NCBI GenBank assembly: GCA_017510705.1
Contig: JAFWMO010000007.1
Span: 1 to 64,000, forward strand
DNA length: 64,000 nucleotides
DNA from: Candidatus Saccharimonadota bacterium
GTDB lineage: Bacteria; Patescibacteriota; Saccharimonadia; Saccharimonadales; Saccharimonadaceae
Direction: 5' to 3'
In this document: one piece after another, positions 49,247 through 58,170 of the stretch
Layout: every line of letters begins with the position of its first letter
Position numbering within the stretch: the stretch's first letter is position 1
Translations under genes and position numbers: made by a program
The notes under the pieces: generated by a model
The model's database searches: none
What the model saw: the letters and a program-made list of their open reading frames with translations, nothing else
Told to the model about the DNA's origin: nothing

Positions 49247-51077
49247 TTTGTTCTCCAATAGATTTCATGATAAAAATTGGCCTATTCAAAAACTCGCCCA
49301 ATGAATCATCACGCCCCAAATTACCCTCATTCGCTTCTTCATATTTCACACCACCATTCTCACTCCTTACCGCAATGCCAATATTCAAAATCTCCCAATA
49401 ATTCTTGGTACCATTTTTGATATAATCTATCATTTCCGTTTTCTCACCCTTTTCAAAAAGACATTCATCACGATTGCCCTTCCAATTAAACCCAAGTTGA
49501 AACACCATCATATCAGTATTTTTTGCCATATTGTTAATACACGAAATAATATTCTCCCTTGCAAACTCTTTGTCCTTACCGGCATCAAAATCATCGCCCA
49601 TATGATGTAGTACATTTAAATTATAAATTACATCATATTTTTTATTGTCAGATTCAAAATCATAATATTCCGAATAAACCTTGATCTGTTTTTGAAAACC
49701 AAGGATCTTACTCGCACCTTCTACAAAATCGGCATGATTTCTATTCCCCTCATAATAGTCCACATGTCCTGCTCCATCTACTACCGATTGGATTGTAAAG
49801 AAACCAGTATTACCACCAATATCAAGTAATGACTTTTCAGTAATATCTATATGATCTTCGATATATTTTAATCTCTCTTTTTCATGCCTAGATTTTATAG
49901 ACAAACCATCGCCTATAATATCCTCAAGGATATTCGGCAAAATTTGATAATTAGAATGTTTGCTAGTCTGAGAATAAAGCCACTTTAAGTGTTCCGCGTC
50001 ATTGATTTTTTTCGTATCGTCATGATTATAAATTTCAGCTTTCACCGCCATCTCCTCATTTTCCTTAAAAACTATTTTACCATCATTATAAAATACTGAC
50101 TCACTATCTAATATTTTATCAGCCGGTATCCCACTGCTCCAAAAATAACAAGCATCTTTTTGAATCCTTTTTGGCGCTTCATTTATTATTTCATAATCAC
50201 ACAAGAAATATTCAAAAAAGTTACACCCCATATCATAAAACAGTTGCGAAGGCCCCCAAAATCTTGGGTTTGCCTCTATCATATAATCACCATCTTCATT
50301 CCTTATCACCTCCACCATCACAAGCCCACGAAAACCATTCTTTAAAAACAATCTAGCATAAGGTAGCACTAACTCATTGTCGTTATAATCGTTTGAGCTC
50401 TTAGCAAACATTATAGATTTGCCATTCGGCTGCTGAATATAATTTTCTTGTGACCTTACGTAATAATTACCATTCTTATCAAAGTAAAACAAAAGATATA
50501 CGTGCCTACCCTTATCCACAAACTCCTGGTAGATAAAATCTTCTTTATTATGGTCTTTTATAAAATGATCTAAATTCCCTTGACTCGTCAAGAAAATTGG
50601 CGTATGCACACTATTATCACTAGAAAAATACGTCTTGGGTTTCGCCACAAGTGGTCGTTCAAACTTTTCTGGCAAAGAACATTCACTCGGCACACGGATA
50701 CCTTGCTGCTCGCACAGCTCTACGAATTTTTCTTTATCCGAAATTTTTTCATACAGTTCTTCATTCACTAACGGCAATATAAAACCCATCTTTTCAAAAT
50801 ACTCTCTATGCTTTAGGAGAAACCTATTCAATGCCTCCGTAGAAGGAGCAATTAAATTAACTCCGCTTTTCTCAATTTTATTTAGTGCGACATCAATATC
50901 TTCTAAATCCAAAGCTTCTTTTTTTCTGGTATATACTACTTTACTCGCATAATCTGTCAAAAAAATTGTATCTTTTTCTCCAGCCGCAATAATTTGATAA
51001 TCCAAATTATTATCTTCGAGCGTCCTAAGAAAAGTAATCACGCTTCTTTGATTATATCCAGAAAAAACAACTATCAT
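49239..51077 (-). CDS. ATP-grasp ligase fused to SAM-dependent methyltransferase
   Basis: 612 aa. Residues ~1-340 are an ATP-grasp enzyme: N-terminal Rossmann (VVFSGYNQRSVITFLRTLEDN), central ATP-binding (RPLVAKPKTYFSSDNSVH, ...YQEFVDKGRHVYLLF) and the metal site VMVEVIRNEDGDYMIEANPRFWG (E-x-N-x-R). Residues ~410-600 are a class I methyltransferase (SLLDIGGNTGFFTIQSVV motif I, VIYNLNVLHHMGD motif post-II). ATP-grasp enzymes join a carboxylate to an amine; the sugar aminotransferase downstream would make such an amine. A product of aminoacyl-sugar type with later methylation is a reasonable inference. Confidence 0.75.
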   Translation of the reverse strand: MIVVFSGYNQRSVITFLRTLEDNNLDYQIIAAGEKDTIFLTDYASKVVYTRKKEALDLEDIDVALNKIEKSGVNLIAPSTEALNRFLLKHREYFEKMGFILPLVNEELYEKISDKEKFVELCEQQGIRVPSECSLPEKFERPLVAKPKTYFSSDNSVHTPIFLTSQGNLDHFIKDHNKEDFIYQEFVDKGRHVYLLFYFDKNGNYYVRSQENYIQQPNGKSIMFAKSSNDYNDNELVLPYARLFLKNGFRGLVMVEVIRNEDGDYMIEANPRFWGPSQLFYDMGCNFFEYFLCDYEIINEAPKRIQKDACYFWSSGIPADKILDSESVFYNDGKIVFKENEEMAVKAEIYNHDDTKKINDAEHLKWLYSQTSKHSNYQILPNILEDIIGDGLSIKSRHEKERLKYIEDHIDITEKSLLDIGGNTGFFTIQSVVDGAGHVDYYEGNRNHADFVEGASKILGFQKQIKVYSEYYDFESDNKKYDVIYNLNVLHHMGDDFDAGKDKEFARENIISCINNMAKNTDMMVFQLGFNWKGNRDECLFEKGEKTEMIDYIKNGTKNYWEILNIGIAVRSENGGVKYEEANEGNLGRDDSLGEFLNRPIFIMKSIGEQNG

Positions 51078-51120
51078 TAAAAGTTATTTTATCACACCCA
51101 CAAGATACATTAAAGCCGCA

Positions 51121-52749
51121 CTATAATTCGACACTAAAATATTTTCTAGCATCAGCCCTCACCACATTATTCCTCTCCGACACTGCTTTCTTTAGAAGCT
51201 CAATCCAACCTTGCCATTCTTCATACTCTTCATCGGTATAAAACAGTTGCATTTGTTTATCAATTTTTGCCGCTTCCTCATCCACAATTTTTAATACATT
51301 CTCAGTCTCAAACGGCCCATTTATCAAATTCCTCAAAATTCCAACAAACCTGTTTCTATAATAATCAGATTTCACCACATTTTTAAATACCGAATCTTCA
51401 GCTCGTAACACTCCATTCATCAAAGTTGCAAACTGATCACCAACTGCCCCATCAAACATCAAGGCATTCCCTTCGGTATAATAAACCATATCAGTATCAT
51501 AAACCAAAAATCTCAACCTACCGTCAGTATACTTATTAATATCATTTCTATCACCAACATACTTCCAGCCCTCATAATTATTATTCGGCCAATCCGTATT
51601 ATTCCATAAAATTTGCAAGGCGTAATATGTCAGAAAATCATCCATGTCTACAATATCCTCAAGCAATTCTATATTTTTTTCATTATTCAAATCACTTAGC
51701 AACAATTCTCTGGCCCCCATTTCTCTAAGCACATGTGGCTCATTATCCTTTTCCGTAATCACAAAATCCGAATTTGGCAACCCAAATTTTTTCGTCAAAT
51801 AAGAACTTGAATAATTTTGCTGCGCATCAAATATCCCATAAAAATCCCCGTTCAAGAAACACACTACTCGCTTCGTATCTGGAGCCCCGTCAAAATTACT
51901 TTCTTTTGAAAGCCTGCTTACGATACTAGACCTAATATTGCCAAAATATTGATCCTGCGCTCCGCTCCTTAATCTTATCGTATTATAGACCTCTAGGCCA
52001 TCACCAAAATCAAAAGGTATTTTATCAAAACCATATTTTTTATTCCCCAATATCTTCAAAGACTTAACGCCAAAAGCCGCTGATGTCCCACCAGAAATTT
52101 GTATACCCAAATCTTTATCAAATAAAATGCTACCATCCGCAGAAAAACCCGTAACATGGCTATTTCTTATCCACTCATCACTTCTTTGATTGTAATTCCC
52201 CGGCACATAATCCAAACCTTTTCCAGAATTATCATCAAAAGTTTTTCCACCTACCATAATTCCATACTCATAATCATACAAATTTTTTTGTGAACTCGTA
52301 ATGCTAATAATATCAAGGTCCACGTCCTCATCCAAATTTTTTCCTAGCACATATGTCTTATGCTCAGTTTTTCTGCATTCTTCCGCCTCTTCACACAAAG
52401 CCGCTCCTAGCGTATAAACTTTATACCCCTCTTCCGGCACTTCTAATTTTATTGTATCGCCATATTTCTCGCTCGTATTGTTTATATCATCACCATTTAA
52501 ATTAAACCTGATCTCGCCCGACTTTTTTGCTACAATTTCCACTTCCAAATCTCCACCATAAAACCCGCTATCTTTACTAAAAGACAAATCTTCTGCCACT
52601 ATAGTTTGCGGTCTTGGAGAACTCATCCCCACCGCCACCACAGTTATAAGCACCACCACGAAAAGGAAACTAAAAAAAACATAATCCCTGTCTAGTGCCC
52701 AGTTTTTTATCCTTCTCCCAAATTTTTCTTTTTTTCTCTTCTCTGCCAC
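51121..52749 (-). CDS. CotH-kinase family secreted/membrane protein
   Basis: 542 aa with one N-terminal membrane helix (~28-46) and the rest outside. Residues ~80-150 form a beta module (VEIVAKKSGEIRFNLNGDDI). Residues ~160-520 match CotH kinases: GYVPGNYNQRSDEWIR, LGIQISGG, NTIRLRSGAQDQYFGNIRSSIVSRLS, CFLNGDFYGIFDAQQNYSSSYLTKKFGL and ILWNNTDWPNNNYEGWKY...FLVYDTDMVYYT (metal-binding D-x-D). CotH phosphorylates spore-coat proteins in Bacillus. Presence in a CPR glycan locus is unusual. Start is GTG 52749, after AAGG. TATAAT nearby serves it. Confidence 0.8.
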   Translation of the reverse strand: MAEKRKKEKFGRRIKNWALDRDYVFFSFLFVVVLITVVAVGMSSPRPQTIVAEDLSFSKDSGFYGGDLEVEIVAKKSGEIRFNLNGDDINNTSEKYGDTIKLEVPEEGYKVYTLGAALCEEAEECRKTEHKTYVLGKNLDEDVDLDIISITSSQKNLYDYEYGIMVGGKTFDDNSGKGLDYVPGNYNQRSDEWIRNSHVTGFSADGSILFDKDLGIQISGGTSAAFGVKSLKILGNKKYGFDKIPFDFGDGLEVYNTIRLRSGAQDQYFGNIRSSIVSRLSKESNFDGAPDTKRVVCFLNGDFYGIFDAQQNYSSSYLTKKFGLPNSDFVITEKDNEPHVLREMGARELLLSDLNNEKNIELLEDIVDMDDFLTYYALQILWNNTDWPNNNYEGWKYVGDRNDINKYTDGRLRFLVYDTDMVYYTEGNALMFDGAVGDQFATLMNGVLRAEDSVFKNVVKSDYYRNRFVGILRNLINGPFETENVLKIVDEEAAKIDKQMQLFYTDEEYEEWQGWIELLKKAVSERNNVVRADARKYFSVEL

Positions 52750-52779
52750 CTTGTTATATATTATATACTATTTTTGTGC

Positions 52780-52785
52780 TACAAT
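52780..52785 (+). promoter_or_regulatory. -10 box of the ABC exporter operon (leaderless)
   Basis: TTTTTGTGCTACAAT, extended -10, ends 7 nt before the ATG at 52793. It shares its upstream words with groES and 2825. Confidence 0.6.
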
Positions 52786-52792
52786 TAAGTAT

Positions 52793-53605
52793 ATGGCAAT
52801 TCCAAATTTTTTGTACAAGAATAATCGCGTCCTCTTGAAAGAACTTACTATTACAGACTTCAAATTGCGCTATCAAGGCTCAGTGCTTGGTTATCTTTGG
52901 GCACTCCTCCGCCCACTCATGATGTTTGCTATATTATATATAGTATTTGCTAAGCTCCTCAAAATCGGAGGCGATATCCCTCACTATCCTGTTTATCTTC
53001 TAGCCGGCACGACCCTATGGAGCTTTTTTACGGAATGCACCTCGCAAGGTATCCAGGCTATTATCCAACGCGGCGAGCTTCTTCGCAAAATTTGTTTTCC
53101 AAAATATATCGTAGTAGTTTCTTCTACTCTCACCGCAGTGATTAACCTACTCATCAATCTAGCCGTAGTAATTGTCTTCGCGCTTATCAACGGCGTCACA
53201 CCTAGCCTTACCTGGCTAATCGTCCCCGTTCTTGTCTTCGAGCTTTACACTTTGGCTCTCGGCATTTCATTCCTACTTGGTGCTATTAATGTAAAATACC
53301 GCGACATCACTTCAATCTGGGAAGTCTTAACTCAGGCTCTCTTCTACGCAATTCCTATCATCTACCCAATTGCAATGGTTGCTGCTACCTCCACTACCGC
53401 TGCCAAAATTATTCTTTTGAACCCAATTTCCCAAATCATCCAAGATGTTCGCTACTGTCTTATCACCAAAGAAACTATCACTACATGGAATTTCATCAAC
53501 AACCCATTTGTTAAAATAATTCCGTTCATCATTGTTATTATTTTCCTTATTTGGGGTTCTTGGTATTTCCGCAAAAAATCTAAACGTTTCGCGGAGGAAA
53601 TCTAA
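52793..53605 (+). CDS. ABC-2 type polysaccharide export permease (Wzm/TagG-like)
   Basis: 270 aa from ATG 52793; an upstream in-frame TTG lies before the promoter. Six transmembrane helices. The cytoplasmic N-terminus VLLKELTITDFKLRYQGSVLGYLWALLRPLMMFAILYIVF is typical of ABC-2 polysaccharide permeases, with conserved R-Y-(R/Q)-x-S-x-L-G-x-L-W-x-L-x-x-P. It forms the pore for lipid-linked glycan export with the ATPase that overlaps its stop (1 bp). Plus operon continues to the flippase genes. Confidence 0.9.
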   Translation: MAIPNFLYKNNRVLLKELTITDFKLRYQGSVLGYLWALLRPLMMFAILYIVFAKLLKIGGDIPHYPVYLLAGTTLWSFFTECTSQGIQAIIQRGELLRKICFPKYIVVVSSTLTAVINLLINLAVVIVFALINGVTPSLTWLIVPVLVFELYTLALGISFLLGAINVKYRDITSIWEVLTQALFYAIPIIYPIAMVAATSTTAAKIILLNPISQIIQDVRYCLITKETITTWNFINNPFVKIIPFIIVIIFLIWGSWYFRKKSKRFAEEI

Positions 53606-54342
53606 TGGAAAACGATATCGCCATCTCAGTCAAAAACCTACATAAGAGCTTCCATCTCCCTACCGAACGTGCTTGGGGATTAAAGCAAGCCATCTTTAAT
53701 CGTTTAAAAGGTATCAAAGGCTACAAAGAGCAAAAAGTATTAAACGGTATCAGTTTCGACATCCACAAAAACGAGTTTGTCGGTATTGTTGGTCGCAACG
53801 GCTCTGGTAAATCTACCCTTCTCAAAACTCTTGCCAAAATCTACTTTCCAGAAAAAGGCTCCGTAGAAATCAATGGCAATCTCATTCCATTTATCGAGCT
53901 CGGCGTTGGCTTTAACCCAGACCTCACCGGCCGCGAAAACATCTACCTAAATGGTGCTTTGCTCGGTTTTTCCAATAAAGAAATGCGCGCTATGTACGAC
54001 GAAATCGTTGATTTTGCCGAACTTCGCCCATTCATGGACCAAAAACTCAAAAATTTCTCATCCGGCATGCAAGTCCGCCTCGCCTTTTCTATAGCCATCC
54101 GCGCTCGTGGCGACATTCTACTTTTAGACGAAGTCCTCGCCGTTGGTGATGCTGCCTTCCAGCAAAAATGCAATAATTACTTCAACGAAATCAAAGGCAA
54201 ACAAACCGTTATCCTAGTAACACATTCCATGGAAAACGTTCGCAAATATTGTTCCCGTGCCATATTATTAGAAGATGGCAAAATTAAATTAGACGGCGAT
54301 CCAAAGAAAGTTGCAGACGCGTATGAAAAACTTTGGGACTAA
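53605..54342 (+). CDS. ABC polysaccharide exporter ATPase (Wzt/TagH-like, short form)
   Basis: 245 aa. Walker A GRNGSGKSTLLKT (~64-75), signature FSSGMQVRLAFS (~152-163), Walker B DILLLDEVLAVGD, H-loop THSM. It lacks the C-terminal carbohydrate-binding domain of O9a-type Wzt, so export should not depend on recognition of a terminal cap. Partner of the upstream permease; its 3' end overlaps the DUF2142 gene by 20 bp. Confidence 0.9.
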   Translation: MENDIAISVKNLHKSFHLPTERAWGLKQAIFNRLKGIKGYKEQKVLNGISFDIHKNEFVGIVGRNGSGKSTLLKTLAKIYFPEKGSVEINGNLIPFIELGVGFNPDLTGRENIYLNGALLGFSNKEMRAMYDEIVDFAELRPFMDQKLKNFSSGMQVRLAFSIAIRARGDILLLDEVLAVGDAAFQQKCNNYFNEIKGKQTVILVTHSMENVRKYCSRAILLEDGKIKLDGDPKKVADAYEKLWD

Positions 54343-55873
54343 GCTAAAGGCTTTCATTAAAAATAATGCCTTATATATTATATGTGCTAGTTTTTTATTA
54401 CTTGCAAATATACTTTTGATTTTTGCTTTTTTCATTAATGGTCACGGTTACATAGATGGTACTTTTCCCGTCATCATAATCCTCGGAATTATTCTAGAAA
54501 TACTCTTCTGCACTATTCTATTCTTTGCAAAAAAACACCACTGGCATATTGAAAAACTTTTCCTAATAATGGGTCTTAGCGTTGGCTCTCTTTATGTTTT
54601 TGCAATTCCTTTAAGCTGTGCACCTGATGAAATTGCCCACTTTTTCAGAATCTACGAGATTTCCGACGGTTATCTTTCTACTACGGTTAGAGAAGATGGC
54701 CTATTCACTGGCAGCGTTCAGCCTAGCAATCTTCAGTTCACAGTTTCAAATCTAGTCCAGGGCAAAGTCAAATACTCCGAAATCATAGAAAATCTCAAAT
54801 ATTATGATGAAGGCCCAGAAGATTTTGCTGCCAATTCTGCCGGCGGCTATAGTATAATTAGCTATTTACCACACACGGCTGGGATGTTCATTGGCAAAAC
54901 TCTTAATCTCCCCATTATTGCATCCGCTTACATTTCTAGAATGTTCCACCTTATCACCTGCATAATCATACTATATTTTTGTATCAAATATATTCCATTC
55001 CTAAAATTCTTTATATTTTTCCTTGCCTTCTTACCAATGAGTATGCAATCCATGGCTTCCCTCTCCGCTGATGGTTTCCTTATTTGTTCAACCTTTAGTC
55101 TAATTACATTTATCCTATATGCCACATTTAATGTAGATTTCAAAGTTAAGCCAAAACATTTACTTCTTCTTTTGCTATTATGCCTTATCGTCTCGCTCGG
55201 CAAATCTATTTATTCGCCAGTCTGTTTGCTACTATTTACCATTCCAAAAGAACGTTTCGGGGGCATGTCCCGCAAACTAATTTCAATATTTTCACTTGGT
55301 ATTATTACACTCGTCACACTACTATTATGGCTAAGAAGTGTACCAGCATTATCCAGCGTGACCGACGCCAGCACTCAATTAGATACATTAATTCATCATC
55401 CTTTCACATTCATACGTATGCTTGGTAAAACCCTAATCGTTAAATCACCGGCCTACCTAGGGCAAATCTTTGGTAGATTTCTCGAATGGTTTACGCTCGT
55501 TCTTACAATGGTTTACGTTGTTCCATCTGGCCTATGCTTCGTTTACCTTACCATCAAAGAGCGAAAAAATGTTTTTATCTCAAAATGGTTCCGCATCCTT
55601 TCCATATTTGCCATCTGTTTTGCTGCTCTTGCTTCTTTCATCGTAATGTATATCCAATGGACGCCAGTGGACTCAACTATTATCCAGGGCGTTCAAGGTC
55701 GCTACTTTATGCCCTTGCTCTTACTCGTACCAATTATCTTTTTCCCAAAAGACAAAGGCAAAAAAATCACCAAAAAAACATTTTTCCCAGTCTACCAAAA
55801 CAATTATATCTACCTATTTATCATCTTTGAATCAGTCTATGCCTTGTCCGCGGCAGTTTGCTTCCATATCTAG
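54323..55873 (+). CDS. DUF2142 multi-pass membrane protein
   Basis: 516 aa from ATG 54323, inside the end of the ATPase gene. About a dozen hydrophobic helices. The early loop CAPDEIAHFFRIYEI is the acidic P-D-E-x-x-H signature of DUF2142, a GT-C-like glycosyltransferase-type fold found in polysaccharide loci. GT-C enzymes use lipid-linked sugars outside the membrane, so it may add sugars after export; the sugar is unknown. No cytoplasmic domains. Followed 20 bp on by a separately promoted glycosyltransferase. Confidence 0.75.
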   Translation: MKNFGTKLKAFIKNNALYIICASFLLLANILLIFAFFINGHGYIDGTFPVIIILGIILEILFCTILFFAKKHHWHIEKLFLIMGLSVGSLYVFAIPLSCAPDEIAHFFRIYEISDGYLSTTVREDGLFTGSVQPSNLQFTVSNLVQGKVKYSEIIENLKYYDEGPEDFAANSAGGYSIISYLPHTAGMFIGKTLNLPIIASAYISRMFHLITCIIILYFCIKYIPFLKFFIFFLAFLPMSMQSMASLSADGFLICSTFSLITFILYATFNVDFKVKPKHLLLLLLLCLIVSLGKSIYSPVCLLLFTIPKERFGGMSRKLISIFSLGIITLVTLLLWLRSVPALSSVTDASTQLDTLIHHPFTFIRMLGKTLIVKSPAYLGQIFGRFLEWFTLVLTMVYVVPSGLCFVYLTIKERKNVFISKWFRILSIFAICFAALASFIVMYIQWTPVDSTIIQGVQGRYFMPLLLLVPIIFFPKDKGKKITKKTFFPVYQNNYIYLFIIFESVYALSAAVCFHI

Positions 55874-55880
55874 CCAGTGT

Positions 55881-55886
55881 TATAAT
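55881..55886 (+). promoter_or_regulatory. -10 box of the GT2-DUF2304-flippase operon (leaderless)
   Basis: TGTTATAAT ends 8 nt before the ATG at 55895. Confidence 0.55.
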
Positions 55887-55894
55887 ATATACTA

Positions 55895-56605
55895 ATGAAA
55901 CCAAAAGTTTTATTAATTATCCCTGCTTTTAATGAAGAAAAATCTCTCATTAGTACTCTTTCTGTTGTTTCAAATTCTGGCTACGATTATGTTGTCATCA
56001 ATGATGGCTCCACTGATTCTACTGAAGAAATCTTAAACAACGGCAATTACAATCATATCTCCCTCATTTCTAATCTTGGTATTGGCGGCGCCGTCCAAAC
56101 CGGCTACAAATATGCCTACGAAAACAGCTATGATATTGCTATCCAATTTGATGCAGACGGCCAACACGATATCTCTTTTGTACCAGACCTCATAAAACCA
56201 ATCGTAAACCAAAAAGCCAACTTAGCCATCGGTTCCTGTTTTATTGACAAAAAATTCAGCGGCAAACGCTCATCCATAGTTCGCAGCTTTGGCATCAAAT
56301 TCTTATCCGGTATTATTTTCCTACTTTCTCATAAACATATCTATGATCCAACTTCAGGTTTTCGTGCTGCCGATCGTAAAATTATCGAGCTTTTTGCCGA
56401 AGATTACCCACAAGAATACCCAGAACCAGTTTCAAATTACGAATTACTTCGCTCCAAACATTTTAAAATCAAAGAAGTTCCCGTCAAAATGAACAGACGT
56501 ACTGGTGGCAAATCCAGCATCCATTCATGGAAAAGCGCCTATGCTGCTATCAATGTCGTAATATCAATTTTAATATTAAGTTTAGGAAGGAAAAAATATG
56601 ACTAG
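55895..56605 (+). CDS. Family 2 glycosyltransferase (dolichol/polyprenyl-phosphate sugar synthase-like)
   Basis: 236 aa. GT-A fold: LLIIPAFNEEKSLISTLSVVSNS, DGSTDSTEEI (~38-47), IQFDADGQHD (DxD/QHD at ~85-94) and the acceptor strand YDPTSGFRAADRK. QHD and TSGFR are marks of the DPM1/polyprenyl-phosphate mannose synthase branch, so it may charge the lipid carrier used by the GT-C type protein. Its DUF2304 partner overlaps its stop by 8 bp, a common pairing. Confidence 0.85.
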   Translation: MKPKVLLIIPAFNEEKSLISTLSVVSNSGYDYVVINDGSTDSTEEILNNGNYNHISLISNLGIGGAVQTGYKYAYENSYDIAIQFDADGQHDISFVPDLIKPIVNQKANLAIGSCFIDKKFSGKRSSIVRSFGIKFLSGIIFLLSHKHIYDPTSGFRAADRKIIELFAEDYPQEYPEPVSNYELLRSKHFKIKEVPVKMNRRTGGKSSIHSWKSAYAAINVVISILILSLGRKKYD

Positions 56606-56948
56606 GCTCCAACTTGAAATGTCCCTCGCGGCAATTTTTACTTTTGCTCTAATTCTTATTTTTCTAAAAAAGAATTCTCTATCCGTCAAAAACTCTATTG
56701 CTTGGCTACTTTTGCCGCTAGCTTGTCTTCTAATTGCTATCTTTCCGGATCCGCTGGCCAAGTTTTCCGGTTGGCTCGGCTTTCAGGCCCCATCGAATTT
56801 CTTCTTCGTCATCCTCATCGGCATTCTATTCCTTATTTGTTTTTTTCTCACTATTTCTATCAGCCATCAACAAGCCAAAATCAACAAACTCATTCAAGAG
56901 CTATCAATTCTAAAGCAAAAAGACGCCAAAAATGATAAGAAAAAATAA
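56598..56948 (+). CDS. DUF2304 small membrane protein
   Basis: 116 aa, three transmembrane helices (~8-24, ~32-50, ~63-85) and a coiled, lysine-rich C-terminus (INKLIQELSILKQKDAKND). DUF2304 proteins nearly always lie next to a polyprenyl-phosphate GT2, as here, and may help it at the membrane. GGAAGGA upstream. Overlaps the flippase gene by 17 bp. Confidence 0.8.
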   Translation: MTRLQLEMSLAAIFTFALILIFLKKNSLSVKNSIAWLLLPLACLLIAIFPDPLAKFSGWLGFQAPSNFFFVILIGILFLICFFLTISISHQQAKINKLIQELSILKQKDAKNDKKK

Positions 56949-58170
56949 CACCAAAAATTTCATCTGGAATGCAATTGGTCTTACGTTCAATTCTTTTAAC
57001 TCCTTATTCTTTTTAATCGCCGTTCGCTACATCAATGGTGTTGACGTCGCTGGTATTTTCACTTATGCTTTTGCGCTCTGCGCCTTATTTTATATTATTT
57101 CCATTTATTACAACCGCTCTTTCCAAGTTTCAGATGCCAAGGATAAATTTTCTTTCAGCGATTACCTTTCTTGTCGTATTCTTACATCTATTCTTAGTTT
57201 TGCACTCATTATAATTTTTGCTCTTATCAACCAATTCAGTTTTTTCGAGGTCGCAGTCATTGCGCTCCTTATGATTTTTCGCATTGTTGAAGCTATCAGT
57301 GATTGTTTTTACGGTGCTATTCACAAAAAATCCCACCTTTACCAAACTGGCATTTCCCTCACACTAAAAGCTATTATTGGCCTCTGCGTCTTTTCCGTTG
57401 TAGATTTTCTCACCAAAAACCTTTGTCTCAGTATTACTGCCCTCGTCGCCATCAATATTATCATCTTTTTATTTTACGACCTCAAAAATTACAAAAACCT
57501 ATACAAAGAAAAACTCAAAATTAATTTTAAAAATATCAAGCTTATACTCAAAACTTGTTTTCCGGTTTTTCTATTTTCTATTCTTTCGCTCTACCTCGCC
57601 AACTGCCAAAAATACATCCTACCATATTTTGATACCTATGATGCACAAACCATCTTTGGCATTCTCATCATGCCAGCCACCATTTTAAGTCTTATTGGTT
57701 CTTATCTTATCAACCCAGTTCTGGATATCCTCACCAGCCACCATGAAAACAAAAATTTTTCAGCCTTTATCAAACTATCCAAAAAAATACTACTCCTGCT
57801 TCTTGGCGTTGGTATACTTGCAATTACCGCAGCTTACTTCCTTGGCGTTCCGGTATTAGAGTTAATTTATCAATTAGATTTATCAGATTACCGTTTGGCT
57901 CTAGTTATCATAGTCATTGCTTCAATTTTCTTTGCTGTTGCCATGATTATTTCCAGCCTCCTCACTGTTCTCAAAGAAAACCGCCGCCAAACCTATATTT
58001 ATATAATTACTGCTGCTACAGCCACAATCATTTCCATTTTCTTTATCCAGTCATCCGGAGTTACAGGCGCTGCTTGGTCATTCTTTATTTCTAGCATCAT
58101 TCTCGTAGTTCTATATATTGCGTTACTACAAATCAAACTTCATTCACTAAGGAGTAGATATGGAAAGTAA
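56932..58170 (+). CDS. Polysaccharide flippase, Wzx/MATE-like (oligosaccharide transporter)
   Basis: 412 aa, 12 hydrophobic helices in the arrangement of the PST/MVF superfamily (AIGLTFNSFNSLFFLIAVRYINGVDVAGIFTYAFALCALFYI..., then ILPYFDTYDAQTIFGILIMPATILSLIG, ...VTGAAWSFFISSIILVVLYIAL). It would flip lipid-linked oligosaccharides across the membrane. Having both a flippase and an ABC exporter in one locus suggests two export routes or two glycans. The next gene overlaps its end by 11 bp. Confidence 0.85.
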   Translation: MIRKNNTKNFIWNAIGLTFNSFNSLFFLIAVRYINGVDVAGIFTYAFALCALFYIISIYYNRSFQVSDAKDKFSFSDYLSCRILTSILSFALIIIFALINQFSFFEVAVIALLMIFRIVEAISDCFYGAIHKKSHLYQTGISLTLKAIIGLCVFSVVDFLTKNLCLSITALVAINIIIFLFYDLKNYKNLYKEKLKINFKNIKLILKTCFPVFLFSILSLYLANCQKYILPYFDTYDAQTIFGILIMPATILSLIGSYLINPVLDILTSHHENKNFSAFIKLSKKILLLLLGVGILAITAAYFLGVPVLELIYQLDLSDYRLALVIIVIASIFFAVAMIISSLLTVLKENRRQTYIYIITAATATIISIFFIQSSGVTGAAWSFFISSIILVVLYIALLQIKLHSLRSRYGK

